From Burhinus oedicnemus (Eukaryota > Chordata > Aves > Charadriiformes > Burhinidae), in NCBI GenBank assembly GCA_008921705.1, contig VFFE01007028.1, forward strand, positions 683,297 to 747,296: 64,000 nt of DNA. Reading direction: 5' to 3'. The notes beneath the pieces were generated by a model that was not told the origin of the DNA, made no database searches, and was given only the letters and a program-made list of their open reading frames with translations. Below, one piece after another: positions 40,577 to 51,201 of the stretch (positions are counted from its first letter, which is position 1; each line of letters starts with the position of its first letter). Both the position numbers and the translations under genes were made by a program.

Positions 40577-41335
40577 TCCCCATGGGTCAGGGCAGTCCCA
40601 AAGACAAATATAGGCTGGGCAGAGAATGGATTGAGACCAATCCTGAGGAGAAGGACATGGGGGTGTTGGTGGATGAGAAGCTCAACATGAGTTGACAATG
40701 TGTGCTCACAACCCAGAAAGCCAACTGCTTCCTGGCCTGCATCAAAAGAATTGCGGCCAGCAGGTCAAGGGAGGTGATTCTGCCCCTCTACTCTGCTCTG
40801 GTGAGAGCCCACTTGAAATACTGTGTCCAGCTCTGGGGCCCCCAATACAAGAAGGATATGGACCTGTTGGAGTGAGTCCAGAGGAGGGCCACGAAGATGA
40901 TCAGAGGGTTAGAGCACCTCTGCTATGAGGACAGGCTGAGAGAGTTGGGGTTGTTCAGCCTGGAGAAGAGAAGGCTCCAGGCAGACCTTGTAGCAGCCTT
41001 CTAGTACCTAAAGGGGGCCTCCAGGAAAGATGGGGAAGGGACTCTTTACCAGGGAGTGTAGTGATGGGATGAGGACTAATGGCTTCAAACTGGAGGAGGG
41101 TAGATTTAAATTAGATACTAGGAGGAAATTCTTTGCTATGAGAGTGGTGAGACACTGGCACAGGTTGCCCGGAGAAGTTGTGGAGGCTCCATCCCTGGAA
41201 GTGTTCAAGACCAGGCTGGATGGGGTGTTGAGCAACCTGGTCTAGTGGGAGGTGTCCCTGCCCATGGCAGGGGGTTTGGAACTAGATGATCTTTAAGGTC
41301 CCATCCAACCCAAATCATTCTGTGATTCTGTGATT
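40577..41335 (+). mobile_element. CR1 LINE 3' portion with microsatellite-type tail
   Basis: The copy reads on the plus strand from CATGGGTCAGGGCAGTCCCA to the tail ATTCTGTGATTCTGTGATT. It encodes broken C-terminal ORF2 segments; the last one (41030-41245) ends ..TRLDGVLSNLV, the usual end of this CR1 protein. In-frame stops at GAGTTGACAA (near 40689) and GAGTGAGTCC (near 40871) show it is inactive. Confidence 0.93.
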
Positions 41336-44300
41336 TCAGCATGTGGATGAGGAAGACTGCTCCTATGGTATTAGTGATAAGCCTGTTGCTGCTCACAGGG
41401 GTGAATTCTTACGTGTGCTCCCTAGACTTCCTAGACTCTGTGCCTACAATTTCCAGAGGCCACATGAGAGCAGAGCAGCAGTCCTTTCTCCTCAAATCCT
41501 GTGTGACTGTTGGGCCAGATGTACTTTTGGTGCACAGGCTGAGCAGGAATTCTTGTGCCCTTGCTGGCCACAGTAGGCTCCAGATTAGACAGCAGAAGTG
41601 CTTCATTGATTTTGCCCCTCCTCACTGCCTGGCTGGAGCAGGAGGAGGTGCTGGGGTGTGATGAGGAGGGCTTGAGGAATAGATTGGTGAGAGGCTGGAG
41701 TCAGGTTGCTATTTTGTTTAATTGTAGAGTTTTTGGAGAAAAGCAAGTCAGAATATGAGCTGAGAGAGAAATAGGAAAGGGAAGGGTCAGCAGTGGGCAG
41801 GTAGATCAGCATAGAAGTAAGCATTGCAGCAACAGGGAGGGCTGGAGGAATAAAGCTGAAGAGGAGAACCAAGGAGGGGAATGCAAGTAGGGAAAAAAGA
41901 AGAAGAATAATCTGACGATAGCTAAAAGGAGAGAGGGGGAAAGTAGGCAGAGAGAAGAGGATGGGTTTGGGCGAGGAAGGCAGAGAAATGTTAGTGTTAA
42001 GGTGTAACTGCTATGGAAGTTGAGACTCAAAATCAGTATCCCTTGTGTAGCAGAGAAATCCATTGGCGAAGCACATGGCTATATTGATGTGGCACAGAGC
42101 AGTGTCCTGAGCAGTGGAATCAAGGGCTGTATTTCTTCTTACACCTGATCTAGCTGGGTTTGGGGTTTTATTGCATAGTACTACTTCTTGTCATGTAGAT
42201 GCAGCCTGTATCTGTAACACCAGGTCCACAGAGAGTATGAGTGATGTCTGCAAGGAAGCCTTTACCAGTTGATACAATTTTTCTTTACAGCTTCAGGTTC
42301 TTTAGCTCATGTATACAGAAGTAATAAGCCTTTAACCAATGCCAGAGTGCACAGCTTCCTCAATAAAAATGTATGTCTTCACTCTTTGAAATGCATGAGA
42401 TGCTTCATTGTATTTGCTCAGCTTTGAAGTATCCACTTCCTTTACTTTCTGTAGATTGTAGGTAATACTTGTGGAATTATAGTAATCTCTAAATGAGATT
42501 TGATGGTTTGGGTTCCTTTTTATGATACGTCTTGTAGTTGCCTGGGCTGAAAGCTTCCAGTTGTTTAGGATTTTTTGGTTTATCTTTATAACTGTCCTGT
42601 GAGAGATGACAAATTAGTATTATTAAATCATTGGTTCTTTATACCATATTTTTTGAGGATAATTAAATACCACTAATTTCCCTGTTGCCAAAGATTGGCA
42701 GTTTGTTTGCAGCACCTGGCACTGTTTTTAGCCTGTGTCTGCTGGAGCTTCTTGTTTTGCTCAGAAGCTGCATCAAACAACTGGTGTTTATTTGCATGTG
42801 TACCTCCCTCTGCCTCCTAGCTATGTGCATTTAACATACTAGTTATCTGTTGGGTTTTCTCAAAGTTGTTTTTCCTTGCTTTAGCTCAGCAAGCATTATG
42901 TTAATAATTTGCCTAGTTGTTTTCTTTTCTTTTAGCTTGTTTTTCTTTCACTGTCTGCATATTTTTTTGTTTATTTTGGGGTGGTTTTTTTTGCTTATTT
43001 TTGTAAGTCCTTGGGGCATGGGTGTAGTAAAATAGATCCCTTCCTCTGCTCTGGGAAGACTTTAGTTGTGTCTTTTGTAGCCTTTTAAGAAAACTTTTTA
43101 TTGCATAATTTTTTTTGCTTCATTTTAACATCCTTTAATGCGATGTATTCTATTAATTACATTAACTAACTGATCCAATAACTTTAAAACACAAAACCTC
43201 TTAGCACCGTTTTTACAAGTTTATTATGCATTAAACTTCCAATCACGTTTGTTGTTGCAATAAATTTATTCCAACCCACTTTTATTTATTCTGAACAGAA
43301 CTTTTAATGGTCCTTTTTGGTATCTTACCAAACCTTCACAAAGCTGTACCGTTATCATAAATACTTGTTTTTCATAAACAGCCTTCTTTTATTACATTAA
43401 TTCACATATCTTTTATAGTTCATAAACACTCTCTATTAAACCTAATGCACACATACATGCGTGCATTTTTGAGTTGTTTTTTAAAGTCTATTTCAAAAAG
43501 TTACATTAGGTTTCAGTGTGGTCTAGCATAGTTAATACAGCTCTTAATGCAGCTCTTTCTCAATGCAAGTTACTCAGTTGAAATACTGGGAGAATATAGC
43601 TCCGTTTATGGTAATACTTTGTTAAAAAACAGTATTGTTTTTCAGGAAGACATTTTAATTTTTGAGATGGTAAATCCTACCCAATGCTATATAAGGTTAC
43701 GACAATGCTTTGTGATTTGGCATGGTCTACTGTGCTCACACAACCTTTACTGGCCACTATATGCAAATATTTTTTAATCATGGAGCTATATTCTGTCATT
43801 TTGCCACAGATCTTATTCCTTCACTATACAGAATGGATCTGCTTGTGAGATATGGGTAGTAAAGGGGGCTCTTCTCAGCAGGATCATTGCTTCGTTAACT
43901 GTGGGAGTTTGTGTTGAATGAGGCAAGATATTGCAGAACTGGCAAGGATGATCTCTGCACTAGGAGAACTGAAAGCCCATGCAGAGCAAATTTTGTGGCT
44001 GCATAATTTTCTTTATTGTATAAATCTGGTTTTACTATGACTAGAATATGCTCATTATTTTTTGGATCATCTGTGTACACATATGAGGTAATAGCACTCA
44101 CTGTTCATTGGGGACCTGATTGGGTTGTCTTTGAATAGGCCATACAAAGAAGAAAATACTGTATTTCGGCATAGACTTGGTTCAGTATGCTCAAATATGA
44201 CTTACATCTCACAGTGGTAAGGATGAATAATTCCCCATTAAATGATTTCCCTCCATTCTGCTTCCTGAATAAAACGGTGGATTCTGTTGGAAGAAAAGTA

Positions 44301-44918
44301 TGACTGTATGTAGAAACAGCGTTATAGGGTGGAACTAAAACCCACATAAGTGCTTAATGCTTCCTAATTCTTGAATGTTTAGTTTTGTTGTGTTAATTTC
44401 ATTCCAAAATGAATGGTTTTGAAGTAAGTTTATATGCAGGCAATATCCTTTGGGTGATGCCGGACCGCATCACCTCCATATGCAGAGTCTCTGGCTTTGT
44501 GATTTTGATAGCAAAACACAGGACTCGGGCACTGAGGATTTCCAGGGCACGCAGGGTGGGCTTGTGCGGCCTGTGGCGTGGCCTATGCTCGCTCAGTTGG
44601 ATCTCCCCTCCCACCACATAAGGGTATCTGTTAGGTCGGCATAAGCTCACATCCATCTCTTGGTAGGAGTGTGGATGTGCGACTCTCTTCTCTGGTCACT
44701 CTTCTTTTTTGCAGTAATTACTTTTTCTATTGGAAGAGGCCGGAGGGATTCTTAGATCTTTCACACTAGGAGCTAGTGACGGGGATGTTTGGATCTGTTT
44801 TCCCACCTCTCACCTAAGCCATAGAATATAATTGAAAATTAGTTTCTTCCTGCTGCCAGAATTTGAAGTGACCACCAACCTTTCTGCCTTCAAGGCAAAA
44901 TGTAAGGCATAGCTCTTT

Positions 44919-44941
44919 TTCTTTTTTTTTTTTTTTTTTTT
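44919..44941 (+). repeat. Poly-T run
   Basis: An uninterrupted T tract of about 20 bases follows CTTTTTC in intron 3. Confidence 0.9.
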
Positions 44942-47006
44942 ACCATTGCTGAAGCAAAGGATTTGGGATGACTAATGCGCTATGAGGGAGGAGGAATAGT
45001 GGGAAGGGATACTAAATAAAGTACTCGTAGTTAAACTGCCTGTTGAGGTAATATAATTTCGGACGATGTGGCAGTGAGCCCAGCATAAATGCACGTTTTG
45101 ATAAATGTGATTCTTGGACAGTACTCCATGCTGGAGCTCCTCCTGCTCCCCGGAGGCTTCGTGATCAGGCTGCTCCCTGGTGTCCTATTTCCAGCTTGCA
45201 CGCTCATGGGCAGCAAGTGCATGACTCTTGGGTACAGGATGTCTTCGTTGTAAGCAGCACCAGGGATGGGACTGAGTGACACTTACGCAGCAGCTTTTAC
45301 AGCCGAGAGTGGCTCCTTCCAGGAGCAGTGCCCCAGTCACACCAAACGATACCTGAACAGAGCTGCTGATGGGGGTGCAACCTCCTAAATTCTGATAAAT
45401 TGTTGTCCCCATCAGAGGGCAAGTTGCTCATTTCAGGAACAAACTAGTCTGCTTGGAAGACTGTTGTGATGCTCTCATATGCAGAGTCCCTGTTTTGTTG
45501 AGAAAATTGTTACCTTTTCCAAAACATTTCCCCTGCTGGAAATAGAGAAGAGGTATTAACAGAGGAGAGGTCTATAATACTTGACGCAGCAGCTAGGCAC
45601 AACTGTGGTCTCTCTTGTTCTTTTTCTCATTCTCTCATCTCTCTGCCTGAATAGAATTGATTGGATAGGACGTGCTGTAATTTGTTTTTACAATGAATAA
45701 TGTTCCAGTTTATCCTCAGGGACAGTTGGGTGAGTAATCTCACACCAACCTTGACACCCTGATGTTGTAAAATGCAGATCAGGTTGGTTGTTTTAAGCAG
45801 AGAAATCATTTAATTTGGTTTATTTCTAGTAAAAGGGGGCTAATAAGGAAATGTTTGTGAGCCTCCTGCCCATGTGATAACATATTTTCTCCATATATAA
45901 AAGTGTTTATCTAGATGTAGTATTTGATTTGATTTACAGTCTCATCAGAGAACTAGATAGATGTTATTAACTTCAGTGCTAACTCTTGGGCACCCTTCTC
46001 TGTCTTTTAGCAGTTTACAGAGACTGAATTTTGGGTGTCAATCCATGTTTTAACATGTAATTCTAATGAGGTGAGATTGACACTGTTCAAATAAACTGGC
46101 TTCATTAAGTTGCAGTTCCAAAGGTTGTGCAGCTTTGTGAGTGAATGCATTTAGCTTACAGGTTAAATAAAATCAGACTCCCTATGCACTGGCTGTGGAT
46201 TTTATTGTTTGTTTGTTTGCTTGCAGAGGATGATAGCCAATTCTAGAATGTAATAATCAGTGTGATTTGAAACATTGACTATATGGTAACAAAAAGCATG
46301 ACAAGACGGGAAGAAGTTATTGTAGGATAGCAAGGAGACAGCAACCCACTCAGACCTTCAAAAGAGATTGTTCATCATGCTGGTCTATTAGAACTGAAGC
46401 TGATCCTTGTATGTTTGGTATTTGCACTGCATTAAAGGTAAGAGGGCCTGAGTCACTCTGCAGAACTCGGGCACGGACAAAAGTGAATCACCTCTGACTA
46501 AACCACCTGCAAGCAAGAAGCTGAAACTGCTCAGCAGTTTGGGGGGAAGCTATGTGTGTGCCTTGCTTCTGTCATGGCACACAGGCAACCTCTGAGCATG
46601 TCATTGTTAGTTTGCCTCCGTATGTATTAATAACCAATTTCTTTTTTTCAGCAACGGCTTCATACGAAAGCTGAAGGAAAAGAGATTCCTGGTGAGCTTT
46701 GGATCAGGCTCCACTAAAAAGAGGGAATGTGTATGAATATTATCCCTTCATCCATTTTAGGAAGTTAGTGATCTTTGCCATCCTAGGCCATGAAAGAAAG
46801 AGGATCATAAAAAGTCCATGTGAAAAAATTATTTTGGGAACGCTTGTAGGTAGGTTTATTGCAAACCATGTGTTTTTCTCTGAGTAGTATGAATGATAAG
46901 ATACTCGCAGTGCTTGGATCAAAACTTCCTTGATTAAAAGCTAGTGGATCACTGTGAAATTAGTTGGAACTGCTTTCACTAAGCAAAGATGAGAATTTAG
47001 CTTTGT

Positions 47007-47579
47007 TGTGGTTTAACCCCAGTGTGCTAGAACCACACAGCTGCTTACTCACTCCCCCCAGTTGCAATGGGAGAGAGAATCAGAAGAGTAGAAGTGAGGA
47101 AAAACTCGTGGGTTGATATAAGACAGTTTAATTAGTAAAGCAAAATCCACACATGCAAGCAAAGCAAAACAAGGAATTTATTCACTGCTTCCCATTGGCA
47201 GGCAGGTGTTCAGACATCTCCAGGAAAGCAGGGCTCCATCATGTGTAATGGTTACTTGGGAAGACGAATGCTGTAACCCTGAACATCTCTTCCCCTTCTT
47301 TCTTCTTCCCTCAGCTTGATACACTGAGCGTGAAGTCATATGGCATGGAATATCCCTTTGGTCAGTTGGGGTCTGCTGTCCCAGCAGAGTCCTCTCCCAA
47401 CTTCTTGTGCCCTCCCAGCCTGCTCATTGGCAGAGCAGCGTGAGGAGCAGAAAAGGCCTTGACTTCCTAGCCAAATATTAGTGTGCTATCATCGCTGTTT
47501 CTCATCCCAAATCCAAAACATGGCACTACACCAGCTGCTAGCAAGAATGTTAACTCCATCCCAGCTGAAACCATGACGA
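47007..47579 (-). mobile_element. Solo LTR of an avian endogenous retrovirus-type element
   Basis: The segment opens TGTGGTTTAACCCCAGTGTG and includes AAAACTCGTGGGTTGATATA, AGACAGTTTAATTAGTAAAG and GGCATGGAATATCCC. It ends with CAGCTGAAACCATGACGA. Read on the minus strand this is the order of a very common bird LTR: start with CATGGTTTCAGCTGGGATGG, AATAAATTCCTT near the middle, end with GGGGTTAAACCACA. No gag, pol or env sequence flanks it, so it is a solo LTR. The flanks GCTTTGT and GCTTGTA may be an imperfect target-site duplication. ERV class not assigned. Confidence 0.8.
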
Positions 47580-49330
47580 GCTTGTATATGAAACAAAAAA
47601 GATTTAAAGTTTCCACTTCAGGTTTTTATCAGTTATTTTGGAGATGCACCAGAGCAGAGTTTCTAGCATTGAGATTGCTCTCTGTTCCTCTCTTCAGTGA
47701 GGCAAGACCAGGGAAGAGCCTTCAGTTAAGGTAACATCCTTTCCGAGCTGTTGGTCGTTAATAGCCTTTTTTTGTGTGTTTGCATGGTAGCAGGTGGCTC
47801 CCTGTGATGGGAGCCTGTTGCCCAGAGGATGAGTAGACGGAGGCTGTTTCCCTTGTGCTTCTAGGAAACCGAGAGAAAGTCGGAGTGGATGCAGGACGAT
47901 GTGGTTCAGGAGAGGTCTGCTCTGAAGGTGCATCCTGCAGCAGCTGTGCCGCATTAAGGCTGGGGCTCATGGAACTGAGACTCTGGACCTCCTTTTTAGG
48001 GAGGCTTCTGTGGCTGAGCATGCAGCATGCTAAGACAGCAGCACCTCACGGACTGCTGCCTCCCAGGTCCTACACGGTGCTGGTATCAGATGTGCCCAGC
48101 TGCAGGGGATGAAAGTTGTCACATGTGGTGTGTATCCAGCACCAAGCCCCTCAGGGCCCCTACAGTAAACCTCTGCTGATGTCACATGAGTTTTGTGGTG
48201 TTCAACACAACTGAAAATAATCTATTTCCACAACAATGAGACTTGTTTTCCTGTTCCTGAGAGTAGCTGGCTGCCTCCAGGGCACCAGCCTTGTGCTCTC
48301 TTCATGTCATGGTTTGTGCAGTCTCTCAGCTCTTTCATGAGCATCTCTCCATATATCAATCAAAATCTCAACGCTGCCTTGAAGTCTAAGTTTTCTTTTT
48401 TAACTTTTCCTATCTCATAAGCATTTTGATTGATAAATTGTTCTGCAGACCAGACATGTATGAGAGCATGAGCATGTCTACGTGGTCTCATCTGTTTGGA
48501 TTTTTGGTTTGATTAGTGTTACTTAAGGCTCTTCTGAATACAGGCAATGCCGTTGGTCTTTAGGTGCCTCTGCATCCTGCACTGACCACCACTGTTTTGG
48601 CAAGTGGTGAGGCTATGACAGCCTGGTGCAGCTGGCTTGCGACTACCCAGAAGCCTATAAGAGCTGTCAATCCAGTTTAAGGGTTTGTGACTCCTAGATG
48701 TGCCAAGGACTCTCCTTTCCTGTGTAATAGGGTTACATTTGTTCTTCTTCATACCTAAGTGAATTGCCTTGTCTTTCTGTCAGAGGGCAAATTTCATGTT
48801 TCGTTTGCTGTAAACTCTCTCATTCTCCAATATATGTCAGGTTTCAGCACACAATAGACTTTCCTCATTATTTCAAAAGAAATGTTATCAATAAAAAGAA
48901 AATTAAAAATGCGTCACCATGATTTGGAGAGAAAATAAATACACTGAGGCTAAGATTTCATCCCAATTAGACCTGACAGTAAGAAATACTGGGGGGGAAA
49001 AAAATTCACAAAGTTTCAGAGAATGTGAAATAATGTTTTAAAATCAATTCTCCTTTAGCAAGTTTTTCCTTTTTTTTTTTTCTCAGGACTATAGTGGAAT
49101 TTCTTTTTGTGTGAGATTGTTTCCCATAATAGTTTTGTCCTGTAATGCTTCTTGATTACAGCTCATGGATTGGCAGTCAGACTGAATTTCTGAGTCCTGT
49201 GACCCTCTGGACTTTAACCCCCTGGACTTCACCTTTGTTGGCATCTAATATACTATATTTACTGATTCCTAGAGCTGCCTTTGCATAGATGTTTTGTATG
49301 GATTACTTCAATTTGCTGTCTATTGATCTT

Positions 49331-49352
49331 GGGGGGGGGGGGGGGGGGGGGG
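49331..49352 (+). repeat. Poly-G run of 22
   Basis: Twenty-two consecutive G residues follow GATCTT in intron 3. The tract can form a G-quadruplex and its length is likely to vary between individuals and between sequencing runs. Confidence 0.95.
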
Positions 49353-50841
49353 AAAATGGTGCTTTCCTACTTGCTACCCTCCATCAGGTGAGATATCCTT
49401 AACGTTGTAGTGACATCCTGACCGAAGGAAGTGCTTGTCACTGGCAGTAGATAATAAGAGCAGGTGACAAAATATTCATAATCAGTTAATGGATGTGAAT
49501 GTATATGTTGCATGCGCTGACATAATCTCTCCTGGTTTTGTGTAAACTTATGCCAACGGATATCCATAATAGTAAGGAAAAACCTCCATGAGGCATAGCT
49601 TAATTTTTATATCATCTTGGATAACTTTATATTATCTCTTACTGGTATATTCAGCACACCAATTACAAAAGCAAATAGACTATGCCTACCAAAACCATTA
49701 TCGATACCATTTAGCATACTCATTAGAAATGGCTTATTAGAATATGAATGTCTATATTATTTTTTAGAAGATCATTCTTCACTTGGAGTACCTACTACTA
49801 GTCTACTGCTGACAATTACCAAACAAATTACCAGACGTGGACTAGTATGCAAATAGCCTACTGGGTTGTTAAAATTTCAAGTAAGTTTTAGTATTTTCCC
49901 ATTGAACAGAAATACCGAATTCTAATGAGTTCTGGTTGGTAGCAATGAGGGAGCTGACAACAGGATGAGGCTGCAGCAGGCAAGGCTGGGTTTGAGCAAA
50001 AGCTGTAATTGAGAGGTATTTTGATACCTGGTAGAACTGAATTCTCCTAACTCAGCTTTTCATACCTCAGAACATTGTAAGTGTCTATTTCTGAACATTG
50101 CCTTGGTAGAGGCTAATCCTGGTTTGAGCAATTGACCCAGCACTGCTTTCTCTTCATGACGTAGAATAGGTCAGTTTGCTGGGTCAGAAAGGTGATTAGT
50201 AAGAAACTTTGTTTGCAAAGCAGCCAACATCATTAGCTATGCTCTGACACAGGGGCGCCTCTAGGTTGCTTATGTACAGCAGTGGATTTGTTAGACTCCC
50301 CCAATACTCCAGACACCCGAGAGAGGGTTTGTTTTGATGCACTATGGTTGAGTGCTCCTTCCCCTTTGTTACTTTTATTTTGGCGCTTCAGTCTCTTGTG
50401 CTTTTATTATGAGTCATTTCATCGTACCTGCTTTTACAAGATCAAGCTGCAAACTACTTTGGAAAGATATTTTATTTATTGCTGGTTTTGTTAGTCAAAC
50501 ACGTAGACAGAAGGAATAAAAAGAGTACATGGGTAGTTTAGGCAAAGATTTACAGCTTCATTTTGTAGCACAGGTGTTTAAGCATTTGCATTTTGGGGAG
50601 CTTGTGTTAGCATACCTGTTCTGAGGTTTCTGTGGGTCTACATGATCTCAGAAAAGAAAAAGCACACTTACTCTTTGTGCGCCGCCTTTTCCTTGTGAAT
50701 TTTGTAGCTGAGGCTTGACATTTCCGAAACTTGGCCATCTTAAAAGCTAATATTTCAGTGAAGTGGAATTTATCCATGTCGTAAAATCCACACAAATATG
50801 GCAGCAACTATTTCAGACTGTTGTTGCTGCTGAACGGTTAG

Positions 50842-51091
50842 CAGCTCTCCAGGGGTGAGTTCCGCCTGATCCTTCTGCAGCCCTGTCCTCCCAAGCCGCT
50901 CCCTGCCCTGAGGATGAGCGGCAGCCTTTGCCGCAGGCGGGGAGCGGGCGAAGCACTCTTCCCAGCAGTGCTGCGGCTTCCCCTTCCAGCCAGGAGAGCG
51001 GTCAGTGGGGAAGAAAGGTTGCACCGATCCTCAGCCCGCTCTGCGCAGGCTCTCCTCCCCTTAACCCCGTGGCTCGTTTTGCTTCTGGCAG
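50842..51091 (+). promoter_or_regulatory. CpG-dense segment abutting exon 4, with an in-frame ATG-led extension
   Basis: From about 50861 into exon 4 the sequence has roughly 20 CpG dinucleotides in 340 bp, against a CpG-poor background. In the exon 4 frame an in-frame TAG lies at 50839-50841, after which the frame is open. The first ATG is at 50914, in the context AGGATGA. The 59 codons from there run into exon 4 with no stop and end in the hydrophobic run WLVLLLAVL right at the acceptor. The codon across the acceptor is valine whether or not the intron is spliced. This could be an intragenic CpG island with an alternative first exon, or simply GC-rich DNA where stops are rare; the minus strand is also open here. 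No TATA box is obvious. Expression evidence is needed to decide. Confidence 0.35.
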
Positions 51092-51201
51092 TGCTGCACG
51101 GGCACGTGTACCGGTTTTGCACCCCGGAGGGGACGTGGCTGCTGAAGGAGAACTCGACCCTGCCCTGGAGGAACCTGTCTGAGTGCGAGGCCTCTGACCA
51201 G
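51092..51201 (+). CDS. GLP1R: GLP1R exon 4: end of the ectodomain
   Basis: This 110-bp exon follows the acceptor GCTTCTGGCAG and ends in phase 0 at GACCAG|GTAAGA. It encodes [19 protein letters not shown], then [16 protein letters not shown]. The cysteines are the partners that close the ectodomain (human Cys104 and Cys126), and the sequon N-S-T matches human Asn115, so all three known glycosylation sites are kept. The stretch between the last cysteine and the PEEQ that opens TM1 is three residues shorter than in the human receptor as I recall it. The exon and the 250 bp before it are much richer in G+C and CpG than the rest of the gene. The upstream intron sequence is open in the receptor frame from 50842, which is discussed as a finding. 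Confidence 0.97.

Larger units (their letters stand above)
26952..51091 (+). other. GLP1R: GLP1R intron 3 (24.1 kb, repeat-bearing)
   Basis: This long intron separates the two ectodomain exons 3 and 4. It contains the LTR pieces at 27886-28840 and 47007-47579, CR1 copies at 30625-32395 and 40577-41335, a purine-rich stretch (about 41640-41990), a G-poor A+T-rich stretch (about 43075-43460), a CpG-containing block (44399-44656) and the 22-base G run. I see no other gene in it; several short open frames have no recognisable homology. Confidence 0.85.
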
